Shown: positions 7,803 through 15,995, counted from the stretch's first letter. The stretch is DNA of 64,000 bases from Streptomyces sp. NBC_00224 (GCF_041435195.1 NZ_CP108106.1:3286001-3350000), one strand, 5' to 3'. A program made the numbers and translations. The notes: generated by a model not told the origin, from the sequence alone.

Positions 7803-8372
7803 ATGACCGTACGCGTGATGTTGATCTCACCCCCGGCCGACCGCTACGCGCGCGAGGCGAGAGTCGGCGACGACGCGGCCGCCCCGGACGAGGGCGCGGT
7901 CCGCAGGGTCAAGGACGCGGCGGCGGCGCTTCCGGTGCCGGCCCGTCGGCTGAAACCGCCCGCCTCCCGCTACGAGTTGGCGGACGGCCTGCCCACGGGC
8001 GACGAACCGGCCCTGGCCGACTGGGATCTGGGCCGCTGGCGGGGGCGGCGCCTCGACGAGCTGAGCGCCACGGATCCCACGGGGGTACGGGCCTGGCTCA
8101 CCGATCCCGGGGCGGCGCCGCACGGCGGGGAGAGCCTGCTCGCGCTCGTCGCGCGCGTGGGCGCGTGGCTGGACACGCTGCCCGCGGCGGGCGGCCGGAT
8201 CCTCGCGGTCGCCTCCCCGGCGGTGGTCCGCGCGTCCGTGACCCACGCCCTGGCCCTGCCGCCCGCCTCCTTCTGGCGCCTGGACGTGGCCCCCCTGTCC
8301 CTGACCGAACTCTCGGGCCGCGCGGGCCGCTGGAACCTGCGGTGCGGGCGGCCGGCGGAGGGGGTGCAGTAA
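7803..8372 (+). CDS. Histidine-phosphatase-fold protein lacking the catalytic histidines
   Basis: 189 residues. The length, the DWDLGRWRGRRLDEL motif (about 73-87), PHGGESLLALVARV (about 106-119) and ILAVASPAVVRASVTHAL (about 135-152) place it in the phosphoglycerate-mutase-like superfamily related to CobC alpha-ribazole phosphatase. However, the N-terminal RHG is replaced by SPP (MLISPPADR) and the second catalytic His (normally in VSHG) by ASPA. It is therefore probably not a phosphatase. It is divergent from cbtBA across the riboswitch, hinting at a role tied to cobalt or B12. Start ATG 7803. Confidence 0.7.
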   Translation: MTVRVMLISPPADRYAREARVGDDAAAPDEGAVRRVKDAAAALPVPARRLKPPASRYELADGLPTGDEPALADWDLGRWRGRRLDELSATDPTGVRAWLTDPGAAPHGGESLLALVARVGAWLDTLPAAGGRILAVASPAVVRASVTHALALPPASFWRLDVAPLSLTELSGRAGRWNLRCGRPAEGVQ

Positions 8373-8507
8373 CGACGAAGGTCCCCCGCCGTCGGATCCG
8401 GATGCGCTGGTGTGCCGCAGGGACGCGGCCTCGCCATCGACTCCGCCACCGGCTCGGAGGGGTCTGCCGTCGCTGGCCCTGGACCCGTACCGCAGGCAGT
8501 ACGTATG

Positions 8508-8550
8508 AAGACGCCCCCCGTCTGGCCTTCGGGCCGGGCAGGGGGTCTTT
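8508..8550 (+). terminator. Terminator hairpin in the 8373-8584 gap
   Basis: Imperfect GC stem closed by a CTTCGGG tetraloop-type loop (GTCTGGCCTTCGGGCCGGGC core) and followed by TCTTTCGTC. It separates the phosphatase-like gene from the SDR gene. The rest of this 212-base gap shows no gene. Confidence 0.6.
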
Positions 8551-8584
8551 CGTCCTGCCAGTGTTGACGGGCAGGATCAAGAAC

Positions 8585-9592
8585 ATGCGACGCACTCTCC
8601 TGCTCGGCGGCACCTGGTTCCTGGGACGCGCAATTGTCGAGGCTGCGCTGCTTCGCGGTCGGGAGATCACCATCTTCAACCGCGGGCGCTCAGGCCCCGA
8701 CCTTCCGAACGTCGAATCGGTCCATGGCGACCGCACCAACACCGACGATCTCCAACGCCTCGCAAGACTCGGCCCGTGGGATGTGGTGATCGACACATCA
8801 GCGTCCGAGATGGCGCCCCGGCAGGTCCTCGACAGCAGCAAGGCTCTCGCGTCGGTCGTCGACCGGTACGTATACGTATCCACGGTCAACGCCTACAAGG
8901 GATGGCCCAACGAGCCACTGTCCGAGGCCAGCCCCCTCTATCCAGCACTCCCGAACGCCGACCGCGATTTCGGGGTGGCCGAGGGCGTCACTCTGCATTA
9001 CGGGAAGCAGAAGGCCGGAGCCGAGGCAGCCGTGTCCAGCGTCTTCGGCAGCCGCGCCACGATCCTCCGGCCGAGCGTCATCCTTGGACCTGGCGAGTAC
9101 GTCGGTCGTCTGCCCTGGTGGTTGCGCCGGGCGGAGCGTGGCGAGAGCATCCTCGCCCCCGGGCGGCCGGACAAGACGATCCAGCCGATCGACGTACGCG
9201 ACGTCGCGGACTTCGCTCTCATGGACACGATCAGCGGCGCGTACAACTTGGCCGCGCCGCAAGGTCGAGCCACCATGAACGATCTCCTGACTACATGCGT
9301 GACGGTGACCGGCAGGCGTGGACACCTCGTATGGGCGGCCGATGAAGTGCTCACGTCCCACGGCGTCCGCGAATGGACTGAGCTCCCCTTGTGGCGCACC
9401 GCCGCCGGCACATGGGCTGTCGACACGACCCGGGCACAGGCAGCAGGACTGGTGTGCCGTCCGCTCACCGACACCGTGGCCGACACCTGGGCATGGCTGT
9501 GTGACGGAGACGGTCCGGTGGCTCATCCGCGTTGGGCCGACCACGGGATCGACCCTGTGAAGGAAGCCGCGATCCTCGCCGAGCTGGACTAG
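8585..9592 (+). CDS. Extended SDR / NAD-dependent epimerase-like protein
   Basis: 335 residues with an N-terminal Rossmann motif LLLGGTWFLGRAIVEAAL (GGTxFLG type), acidic D after FNRGR, VYVSTVNAYKG with the active-site Ser/Tyr region, and a variable YxxxK (HYGKQKAGAE). The C-terminal half resembles the CSP41/isoflavone-reductase-like branch of extended SDRs that act on nucleotide sugars or bind RNA. Substrate is unknown. Codon usage has visibly more A/T-ending codons than neighbours, suggesting transfer. Its stop overlaps the stop of the convergent XRE gene by 4 bases. Confidence 0.8.
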   Translation: MRRTLLLGGTWFLGRAIVEAALLRGREITIFNRGRSGPDLPNVESVHGDRTNTDDLQRLARLGPWDVVIDTSASEMAPRQVLDSSKALASVVDRYVYVSTVNAYKGWPNEPLSEASPLYPALPNADRDFGVAEGVTLHYGKQKAGAEAAVSSVFGSRATILRPSVILGPGEYVGRLPWWLRRAERGESILAPGRPDKTIQPIDVRDVADFALMDTISGAYNLAAPQGRATMNDLLTTCVTVTGRRGHLVWAADEVLTSHGVREWTELPLWRTAAGTWAVDTTRAQAAGLVCRPLTDTVADTWAWLCDGDGPVAHPRWADHGIDPVKEAAILAELD

Positions 9593-10911
9593 CTCTCTAT
9601 CGCGATGCGGCTGCCCGGTAGCGACCGGGCAGCCGTCGCCGTGATGAAGTCCTCGATACGCTCGCCCAGCAGCCGCGCGACAGGCGCACCCTCCAGCTCG
9701 GGCCGCGTCAGGCCCGCCCGCAGATGCGAGACCCGATCGACGAGGCCAATGGTCCGCCAAGCGACCGGAGTTGCGAATACCTGCGCAAGCGCCTCTTCTG
9801 CGCCCTCTAGCTCACCTCGTTGCAGGCGCGCCCGCGCTAGGTCCACCACTACCCGCATGTGGACCGGTCGATCCCCGACTGGTCCGGAGTCCAGCAGGGC
9901 CAACGCGTGGAGTGCCGATGCCTCGGCTTTCGCGCTGTCGCCCAGCACGAGGTATGTCGTCGTGTGGCTCATCGCGGCGCGGGCGGGCGGGAACGCGAAC
10001 CCGCCTCCGATGTCGTCGTGGAGCTCGTCGCGTACGCCGCTGCCCGACTCCAGGGCGGCCTGCACCGCCCGCTCGGCCTCGCGGACGCGTCCGAGGTGCG
10101 CGCAGGCCCGCGCCTCGATTGCCGATAGTCGGATGCGGCCCGTATCCCCCACGGCGGCAAAAGACTTGGCGATCTGGATGTCCCGCAGCGCCGCCGTGGG
10201 GCGCCCGTCCCAATAGGCCAGGTAGGCAAGGACGCCATGGGCGTACGCCTGGAGCGGAGCATGCTCGATGACCTGTCCGTACATAGCCGCAGTGCGGGCG
10301 AACTGCGTTGCCGGGCCGAGCATCCCGAGATCGAACGAAGCGACCGACAGGAGTGCCCCGGCCTGGCCGGCTGCGAGGTAGAGGCGTGACTGCTGGCTCG
10401 GGCGCCGAGTTCGTGTCAGCTTGTCCTGCGCGTCGAGCAGCAGTTCCTCCGCCCTGCGGAACGCAGCGACTGGGTCAGTCGTGTCGTAATCGATCGCCAG
10501 GGCGTGGACTTCGTCGTCGAGTTGGTCGAGGGTCATGTCGGGAAGGTGGGCCGAGGCGTCCGCGGCGTGGGCCGAGGCCTCACGAGCAGTCATGGCGATA
10601 TCACTTTCCTTGAGCACTGGTTCTGAGGTGACCGCTTCCAGGCTCGGAGCAGGGGCCATCAGTTCCCGGACCGTAAGGCCAAACAATCGCTCCAAGATGC
10701 GCGGTGCTGGGGGGTTCGGGACCACGGGGTGCCCACTCGTCCACCGACGCCACGTAGGTTCAGAGATGTCTGCGGTCCGGTACAGGTCGTCGTCGTGTGC
10801 GGCGCCTATCTCTTTGCCGACCCGTCGGTATGCCGCCGCCACCTCCGCATACGGCCAGCCACGGGCCAGCGTCAGGGCATGGAGCAGATTCCTTGGCTCC
10901 TGCTGCGACAT
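9589..10911 (-). CDS. XRE-family regulator with C-terminal TPR-like domain
   Basis: 440 residues. ATG 10911 follows GGAGGGA. N-terminal 80 residues are an atypical helix-turn-helix (ARGWPYAEVAAAYRRVGKEI, then ISEPTWRRWTSG and PRILERLFGLTVRELM). The remainder (about 110-440) is all-alpha with TPR-like repeats (RLYLAAGQAGALLSVASFDL, AAMYGQVIEHAPLQAYAHGV, ACAHLGRVREAERAVQAAL). This architecture is common in Streptomyces-specific regulators whose TPR part senses a peptide or small ligand. It is divergent from the next two hypotheticals and may control them. Confidence 0.82.
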   Translation of the reverse strand: MSQQEPRNLLHALTLARGWPYAEVAAAYRRVGKEIGAAHDDDLYRTADISEPTWRRWTSGHPVVPNPPAPRILERLFGLTVRELMAPAPSLEAVTSEPVLKESDIAMTAREASAHAADASAHLPDMTLDQLDDEVHALAIDYDTTDPVAAFRRAEELLLDAQDKLTRTRRPSQQSRLYLAAGQAGALLSVASFDLGMLGPATQFARTAAMYGQVIEHAPLQAYAHGVLAYLAYWDGRPTAALRDIQIAKSFAAVGDTGRIRLSAIEARACAHLGRVREAERAVQAALESGSGVRDELHDDIGGGFAFPPARAAMSHTTTYLVLGDSAKAEASALHALALLDSGPVGDRPVHMRVVVDLARARLQRGELEGAEEALAQVFATPVAWRTIGLVDRVSHLRAGLTRPELEGAPVARLLGERIEDFITATAARSLPGSRIAIES

Positions 10912-11135
10912 GAGCGTCCCTCCGGAGCATGCGCCAGGCCAATGGCGCCAGCCGGTCAGCATGGTGACTATCGCCCTCCCAGAGTGCCGTGGAACGGCTC
11001 TCGGCGAGGTGATATCCATGTGAAACCCCGCCGCGTCGTGTGAGACCCACGTGATAGCTCCAGCGCATGGTGCGCCTTCGCCTAGATCGCGAGCCTGGAT
11101 GGCCAGACAAACCGGCCATGTATGAGGGGGCATTG

Positions 11136-11705
11136 GTGAATACGACTCGCGGAATCGGCCAGGCAACGGGCAGAGCCGCCTCGGAGCGCTGTGCTTTGGC
11201 GCAGTACCGGCGCTGCGAGGTGTGCCACGAGATGGGTGCAGACGTCATCACCCGCATGTTCGTCGCTGACTCCGGTGGCGACCACACGAGCTATGCGCAC
11301 CGTGGCTGCGCCGAGGCGGCCGGGACCGCTGTGGTCCTGGAGGGCCAGACCTGGGAGCCGGGGCAGCTCGCCCCCGCCGGCCCGGCCACGGGCGGCTGCT
11401 GCGTCGGCCTGTACGCCTGCATCTCCGACAGCCGCGACCCGGACACGATGCTCGACGCACTCCGCACCTACGCCTCGGCCCAGGGCTGGATCGTGACGGC
11501 GGCGCTGTATGACGTCGGGCCGCTGGACCGCCCGAAGGACAAACGGCCGGGCCTCACCCGCGCGCTGCGATTGCTGGAGGACGGGCGGATCCAGGGCCTC
11601 GTGACGCTCACGGCGGCGCATCTGGCCGTCGCCGCCCCGTTCCGGGAGCTCGCCGCCGGTTCATTCATCAGCTACGTCCAGCCCAACGAAGTGAGCGCGC
11701 CGTGA
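11136..11705 (+). CDS. Cys-cluster protein with degenerate serine-recombinase-like domain
   Basis: 189 residues from GTG 11136, preceded by GAGGGGG. N-terminal part has a C-x2-C ... H-x2-C arrangement (RRCEVCHEMG, HRGCAEAAG) that could bind zinc. From about residue 88 the pattern YACISDSRDP, LRTYASAQGWIV, DRPKDKRPGLTRAL and LLEDGRIQGLVTL follows the N-terminal resolvase fold. The Ser may be kept, but the Arg before it is Cys and the later DRLxR arginines are missing, and there is no DNA-binding half. A catalytic recombinase is unlikely. The stop overlaps the next start. Confidence 0.55.
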   Translation: MNTTRGIGQATGRAASERCALAQYRRCEVCHEMGADVITRMFVADSGGDHTSYAHRGCAEAAGTAVVLEGQTWEPGQLAPAGPATGGCCVGLYACISDSRDPDTMLDALRTYASAQGWIVTAALYDVGPLDRPKDKRPGLTRALRLLEDGRIQGLVTLTAAHLAVAAPFRELAAGSFISYVQPNEVSAP

Positions 11706-12196
11706 TGAACCAAGCCAGCAAAGCCATCACCGACTGGCTCGCCTCGGCCCACGACGTGCCGGCGCAGGCCCGCCGGGAGTTCGCCGTGGGTGTCGCACTC
11801 GTGCCGACCGGCGAGAAGTTCGACGCAATCCGTCTGCCCGCCGACATCGTCCACGCGGCGGCGGGCGGCGAGGACCCGGACACCGTCGCCTCGTTCCTCG
11901 CTGAGGCCCTGGAGGACGGAGCGGTCATCCATGACGCGTACGGCGTCGGCGTCTGGTACTACGCACTCGTTCCACCGGGCACGCACGCTGCCTGGCGAGT
12001 GCCGCGCGTCGAGTGCCTACGCCCGGGAACCTGGCTGGGCATGCCCCGCATCGACCTGACCGCACGGCCCGGCCCGTACTGGACCCTGCCGCCGAACGCG
12101 GTGGGCTCCGTGTGCGCGGCGCGGGCCGTGGCCGACCTGGTGGCGCTCGGCCAACGCAGGCTGCGACAGGCGCGGTCGGCGGAGCGGACGCTGTGA
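11702..12196 (+). CDS. Hypothetical protein coupled to the recombinase-like gene
   Basis: 164 residues from GTG 11702 (ATG at 11705 is an alternative), overlapping the previous stop by 4 bases and so probably translationally coupled. Recognisable blocks are KFDAIRLPADIVHAAAG, GVGVWYYALVPPGTHAAW and RPGTWLGMPRIDLT with a WTLPP end. This Trp/Pro-rich layout is seen in Streptomyces hypotheticals near XRE regulators and faintly recalls the N-terminal part of primase-polymerase domains, but catalytic acids cannot be assigned. Function unknown. Confidence 0.6.
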   Translation: MMNQASKAITDWLASAHDVPAQARREFAVGVALVPTGEKFDAIRLPADIVHAAAGGEDPDTVASFLAEALEDGAVIHDAYGVGVWYYALVPPGTHAAWRVPRVECLRPGTWLGMPRIDLTARPGPYWTLPPNAVGSVCAARAVADLVALGQRRLRQARSAERTL

Positions 12197-12313
12197 GCGA
12201 CCCGCTGCACAAGGAGCCCGCACCCCGATGAACCGCCCGCTCCCGGTCGGATTGGGCCGCCGGGGGCGGGTGCCTACCTCGGCCGCTTGCCAGCCGCTGG
12301 CACGCGGCCGGGG

Positions 12314-12541
12314 TTACGCGGCGACAAGATGGGCGGGTGGGATCCTGATCGCTTCAGCGATCAGGATCAGGGAGTCGAGCGAAGGTGACGACTGGCCCTG
12401 CTTGATGCGGTTGTACGTGGCTCGGTCCATGTCGCACCGGATCGCCGCTGTCTTCTGCGACAGCTTCGCGTGGAGGCGTGCCTCGCGGATGCGGTCACCG
12501 ACGGCCCGTCGGCGGGTGAGTACCCAGGCGGAGCGTGGCAC
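12314..12541 (-). CDS. Short XRE-type DNA-binding protein
   Basis: 75 residues, GTG start. A complete Cro/C1 helix-turn-helix fills residues about 14-72: VGDRIREARLHAKLSQKTAA, then DRATYNRIKQGQSSPSLDSL and AEAIRIPPAHL. Such single-domain XRE proteins act as repressors or antitoxin-like regulators of accessory genes. Two copies of GCATGATCA lie within 70 bases upstream of the start and could be its operators. A rival plus-strand frame across the same bases was rejected. Confidence 0.75.
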   Translation of the reverse strand: MPRSAWVLTRRRAVGDRIREARLHAKLSQKTAAIRCDMDRATYNRIKQGQSSPSLDSLILIAEAIRIPPAHLVAA

Positions 12542-12559
12542 CTGCCCACGCTCGTGGGT

Positions 12560-12611
12560 GCATGATCAAAAGCATGTAAAACCCCGCGGGAGTGACACAT
12601 GAGCATGATCA
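12560..12611. promoter_or_regulatory. Direct repeat GCATGATCA, candidate XRE operators
   Basis: GCATGATCA occurs at 12560-12568 and again at 12603-12611, 43 bases apart (about four helical turns), just upstream of the small XRE gene on the minus strand. Each contains the palindrome TGATCA. Autoregulation is inferred. Confidence 0.4.
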
Positions 12612-12648
12612 CTTGGGAATGTGGACTCTTAGTGGACTTCGATCACGC

Positions 12649-12684
12649 AACAGCCCCCCAGTCGATCAAGACTGAGGGGCTGTT
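12649..12684 (-). terminator. Terminator downstream of tRNA-Val
   Basis: Stem with about 15-base arms (AACAGCCCCcCAGTC / GACTgaGGGGCTGTT) located 34 bases beyond the tRNA 3' end in its direction of transcription. The arms are nearly symmetric, so it may also stop plus-strand reads. Confidence 0.7.
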
Positions 12685-12717
12685 AATCGTGCTCCTACCT
12701 GCTACGGAGCCTCACGG

Positions 12718-12789
12718 TGGGCATGGACGGTTTCGAACCGCCGACATCTGCTTTGTAAGAGCAGCGCTCTACCCCTGAGCTACACGCCC
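12718..12789 (-). tRNA. tRNA-Val (anticodon UAC)
   Basis: 72-base cloverleaf on the minus strand: acceptor GGGCGTG/CATGCCC, D arm GCTCAGGGGTAGAGC, anticodon stem CTGCT/AGCAG with loop CTTACAA (anticodon TAC), T arm GGCGG TTCGAAA CCGTC, discriminator A. The CCA end is not encoded. It borders the accessory patch to its left; no second copy of its 3' end was noticed within the window. Confidence 0.96.
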
Positions 12790-12938
12790 GTGGCACATCC
12801 GTGGATGAGGGAACAGCGTACATGGCCCCCGGGGCGGAGCTGCAAACCCGTTCGTGGGGGCAGGCGGGGTCGGGCCGGGTCGGGGGGGGGAGAGCGCGAA
12901 CTAATCGGGCCGTGTGTTCGTCAGTACCAGGTGGGAGA

Positions 12939-14378
12939 ATGAACCGGCAGGCGGACACGGCACGGGAGAGGGATGTGACGGCGACACACGCGCGGCCGTA
13001 CAGCAGAGCGGGTGCCATCGTCCCCGGTGTCGCGGTGCGGGCCGCCGGGGGGCGGCGGGCCCTCGGGGACGCGCTCGCGCTCGTCGCGCTGCCGCTGGTG
13101 CTCGGGGCCGCGCTGCTGCCCGGGGCGTTCGCCGGAGGCGGGACGCGGCGGTGGTTCGGCGGGCGCGGGGAGAGCGTGCGGGCCGACGCGCAGGCGGCCA
13201 AGGACGCGGCGGCAGCCGCCTTCTACGAGCTGGACACCGCCCAGCGGGACCTGCGGATCTCCATCGAGACGATCACCGCCGTGGACAGCTCGCCGCGCGC
13301 CCGCAAGGCCGTGGACGACTTCGCGGCGCTCGGCCGGCGGATCGACGAGGTCAGCAACGACTACATCACCGCCGTCGACGCGCACGACCTGGACCGCGAC
13401 GGCCTGGAGGCCTCGGTGGCCTCCCGGGCCCGGGGCGAGCTGACGAAGGCCAAGGACGACCTCGTACGGGTCAAGGGCGAGCTCGACCGGTTCGAGCAGA
13501 GCCTGGGGCCGCTGCTCTCCACCGCCGAGACCCAGCTGGCACGGCTCGCGCCGGCCGTGGAGCGGGCGCGACAGGCGCTCCTGGGCGCGAGCACCGCTCT
13601 CGATTCGGTGCGGGCGTCCGGACTGAGAGCGGACGATCTGGCCGCCCGCCTGGCCGCACTGGGGCCCGAGCTGACCCGGCTCAACCAGGGCGCCGGGCAG
13701 CACGGCGTGCCCGAGACCCTGGAGCGGGCCGACCGGGTGCTGCGGGAGGCCGAGGGCGTGCGTGCCGAGGCCGAGCGGCTGCCCGAGCGGGCCGCCGAGA
13801 TCGACCGCCGCCTGGTCTCGCTGCGCACGCGCGCGCAGGCGCTGACCACCCGGGCCGGGACCGTCGACCCGGTCCTGAGCGAGCTGCGGCGCCGGTTCGC
13901 GGCCGCCTGCTGGCAGGACCTCCAGCAGGTGCCCGACCAGGCGCTCGCGAACGTACGGCAGGCCGAGGAGAAGCTGAAGGAGGCGGCCACCGCGCGCGAC
14001 GAGCAGCGCTGGGCCGACGCGACCTCCCGGCTGAGCACGGTCAGGGCGCTCCTCAACTCCACCGACGAGGCCGTCTCGGCCGCCGGGGACCGGCTCCAGC
14101 GGCTCAACGCCGTCGCGAAGGACCCGCAGCAGGAGATCCAGCGGACGCGGTTCGCGATCCGGGACGCACAGCGCCTCGCGATGTCCGGCCGCAACACCCC
14201 GGACCCGCGCGACGCCCGCCCGCTGGACGACGCCGTGGCGCGCCTGGAGCGCGCGATCGCCACGCTGGAGGGCCGCCACCCCGACTACTGGCACTTCCTC
14301 ACCGAGACCGAGGCGGTCCGGCAGACCACCGCGCGCGTGGTGGCCCAGATCCGCGAGGAGCGGGGGCACGGGGCCTGA
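12939..14378 (+). CDS. Membrane-anchored coiled-coil protein
   Basis: 479 residues from ATG 12939. A basic N-terminus leads into one hydrophobic stretch (about 42-65, LGDALALVALPLVLGAALLPGA), then a mostly helical, heptad-rich region rich in Ala, Leu, Arg and Glu to the end (for example ERADRVLREAEGVRAEAERL, LRQAEEKLKEAATARDEQRW-type segments). No enzymatic motif. It probably anchors in the membrane with a long cytoplasmic or periplasmic coiled coil. A GTG at 12975 is an alternative start that would still keep the helix. Confidence 0.72.
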   Translation: MNRQADTARERDVTATHARPYSRAGAIVPGVAVRAAGGRRALGDALALVALPLVLGAALLPGAFAGGGTRRWFGGRGESVRADAQAAKDAAAAAFYELDTAQRDLRISIETITAVDSSPRARKAVDDFAALGRRIDEVSNDYITAVDAHDLDRDGLEASVASRARGELTKAKDDLVRVKGELDRFEQSLGPLLSTAETQLARLAPAVERARQALLGASTALDSVRASGLRADDLAARLAALGPELTRLNQGAGQHGVPETLERADRVLREAEGVRAEAERLPERAAEIDRRLVSLRTRAQALTTRAGTVDPVLSELRRRFAAACWQDLQQVPDQALANVRQAEEKLKEAATARDEQRWADATSRLSTVRALLNSTDEAVSAAGDRLQRLNAVAKDPQQEIQRTRFAIRDAQRLAMSGRNTPDPRDARPLDDAVARLERAIATLEGRHPDYWHFLTETEAVRQTTARVVAQIREERGHGA

Positions 14379-14457
14379 CGGCCGTCACCGGGACGAGTTG
14401 TCTCCGCCGCGCGGCGGGCGGATCCTGGGAGGTACGGACGACACGAGGAGGCCGCCC

Positions 14458-15015
14458 ATGGCCACCCAGCCGCTTCATCCCCTGCGCCACCCCATGCGTA
14501 CCCCCCATGTGTCCCTCGACGAGCATCTGCCCGTCGACCACCGGCTGAGCCAGGTGTACCGCTTCGGCGCCGGGCTCATGGGGCTGTTCCTGCTCGTCTT
14601 CGGCATCCTGGGGCTCACCCACAACATCGGGTTCTTCGACACCGGCGGCAAAGAGGTCGCCGGGCTGAGCACCAACGGCACGCTCAGCGTGATCTCGATC
14701 GTCGTCGGGGCGCTGCTCCTCTACGGCATGGTCAAGGGCGGCAACTTCGCCTCCTGGCTGAACATGTCTCTCGGGGTGCTGTTCCTGATCAGCGGGTTCG
14801 TGAACCTGGCCCTGCTGGACCGCGGCTCGCAGAATTTCCTCGCCTTCAAGATGCAGAACGTGATCTTCAGCTTCCTGGTGGGTCTGGCGCTGATGGTCTT
14901 CGGGATGTACGGGCGGGTCAGCAGCCATCTGCCGCACGACAACCCGTACTGGAGGGCGCGGCGCGAGGCGGAGGCGCAGGCGGAGCCGGGCGTACGGGAA
15001 CGGCCCCTGCGGTAA
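14458..15015 (+). CDS. DUF4383 membrane protein
   Basis: 185 residues from ATG 14458 after a GAGGAG site. Four membrane helices: VYRFGAGLMGLFLLVFGILG, LSVISIVVGALLLYGMV, WLNMSLGVLFLISGFVNLAL and VIFSFLVGLALMVFGMYGR, followed by PHDNPYWRARR and an Arg/Glu tail. The helix spacing and the GGKEV-LSTNG loop match DUF4383, an actinobacterial family of unknown function. The gene follows the coiled-coil gene by 79 bases in the same direction. Confidence 0.85.
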   Translation: MATQPLHPLRHPMRTPHVSLDEHLPVDHRLSQVYRFGAGLMGLFLLVFGILGLTHNIGFFDTGGKEVAGLSTNGTLSVISIVVGALLLYGMVKGGNFASWLNMSLGVLFLISGFVNLALLDRGSQNFLAFKMQNVIFSFLVGLALMVFGMYGRVSSHLPHDNPYWRARREAEAQAEPGVRERPLR

Positions 15016-15052
15016 GCGCACGCGGCCGCGGCAGGCCCGTTAGCCTTGGGCC

Positions 15053-15262
15053 ATGCCTCGCTATGACTACCGCTGCCGCTCGTGCGGCGACACGTTCGAG
15101 CTCAGTCGGCCCATGGCCGAGTCCGCCGCGCCCGCGATGTGCCCTGCCGGGCACGAGGACACGGTGAAGTTGCTGTCCACCGTGGCTGTGGGTGGGATGG
15201 CCAAGGGTGCGCCTGCGCCGTCCGGCGGGGGCGGGTGTTGTGGTGGGGGCTGCTGCGGGTAG
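15053..15262 (+). CDS. FmdB-family zinc ribbon protein
   Basis: 69 residues. MPRYDYRCRSCGDTFELSRP is the FmdB/CxxC_CXXC_SSSS zinc ribbon, with the first C-x2-C; a second Cys pair is degenerate, with one Cys before PAGHEDTVKLL. The tail ends in Gly/Cys (GGGGCCGGGCCG), typical of Streptomyces copies. Usually annotated as a putative regulatory protein, actual role unknown. The -10-like TAGCCT ends 6 bases before ATG 15053, and no Shine-Dalgarno is present, so the transcript may be leaderless. Confidence 0.88.
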   Translation: MPRYDYRCRSCGDTFELSRPMAESAAPAMCPAGHEDTVKLLSTVAVGGMAKGAPAPSGGGGCCGGGCCG

Positions 15263-15271
15263 GTGCTTTGA

Positions 15272-15314
15272 CTGCGGGCCGTATGGGGCTGGGCGCGCAG
15301 TTCCCCGCGCCCCT
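15272..15314. repeat. Family A intergenic repeat (single arm)
   Basis: CTGCGGGCC...GGGCTGGGCG followed by the core CGCGCAGTTCCCCGCGCCCC, occupying the whole gap between convergent genes. Same family as the repeats near 39.2, 48.2, 53.3, 54.9, 57.9 and 62.4 kb. Confidence 0.85.
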
Positions 15315-15975
15315 AGTGTCGCTTCCGCGACAATGTGAGGCCGTCCGCCACGATCAGCATCACCGTGTCCATCCGCTCGTCCCGCCTCACGTGCTCGTTG
15401 AACCGCTGGATCCCGGCGGCGGGACCGGTCGCCGCCGGGTCCAGGACCTCACCGTGAAAGAGCGTGTTGTCCACGGCGATGAGGCCGTTCTGCCGCATCC
15501 TGGGCACCAACTCCTCCCAGTACGCGATGTAGTTGTCCTTGTCCGCGTCGAGGTAGGCGAAGTCGATGTGCGGCTCGGCGGGCATCGCCCGCAGGGTGTC
15601 GAGCGCCGGAGCGATCCGTAGCTCCACTTTGTGCGCCACGCCCGCCTTCGTCCAGGCCTCGCGGCCGTACGCCGTCCACTCCTGCGAGATGTCGCACGCG
15701 ATCAGCCGTCCGTCGTCGGGCAGCGCCTGCGCCATGGCGAGCGCCGAGAACCCGGTGAAGGTGCCGACCTCCACCACGTGCCGGGCGCCCGCCAGCCGGA
15801 CGAGGAACGCGAGCAGCGGGGCCTGTTCCTCGGCCGACTGCATGCCCGCGTGGTCGGGCAGCCGGGCGTACGTCGTCTCCACGAGCTCGCGCTGCACCGC
15901 GTCCAGGGGCGGGTTGTGCGCCAGCATGTACGCGTACAGCTCGTCGGTGATCTTCGTGCTGTTTCCCTTGGTCAT
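15313..15975 (-). CDS. Class I SAM-dependent O-methyltransferase
   Basis: 220 residues of the COMT/CCoAOMT-like (O-methyltransferase family 3) type: HVVEVGTFTGFSALAMAQAL (SAM motif I, about 58-78), LIACDISQEWTAYGREAW (motif II) and AYLDADKDNYIAYWEEL, where the D-x-D-KDNY supplies the divalent metal ligands. It is the last gene of the minus-strand Ter-associated operon, only 20 bases after the HAD gene, so it probably methylates a hydroxyl on the product of that pathway. Start ATG 15975. The 3' end abuts a family A repeat. Confidence 0.9.
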   Translation of the reverse strand: MTKGNSTKITDELYAYMLAHNPPLDAVQRELVETTYARLPDHAGMQSAEEQAPLLAFLVRLAGARHVVEVGTFTGFSALAMAQALPDDGRLIACDISQEWTAYGREAWTKAGVAHKVELRIAPALDTLRAMPAEPHIDFAYLDADKDNYIAYWEELVPRMRQNGLIAVDNTLFHGEVLDPAATGPAAGIQRFNEHVRRDERMDTVMLIVADGLTLSRKRH

Positions 15976-15995
15976 ACGGGCGAGTATGCGACCGG

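Noticed and set aside
8496..8557. Short ORF MKTPPVWPSG in the 8.4-8.6 kb gap
   Set aside because: The bases form a GC hairpin with a T-rich tail, better explained as a terminator.
12228..12602. Plus-strand frame with a good AAGGAG site
   Set aside because: Overlaps the small XRE gene, whose helix-turn-helix is complete; the plus frame has no recognisable domain and poor codon bias.
12718..12789. tRNA-Val as an occupied attB site
   Set aside because: No duplicate of the tRNA 3' end and no integrase gene were found in the window, so integration here is only a possibility.
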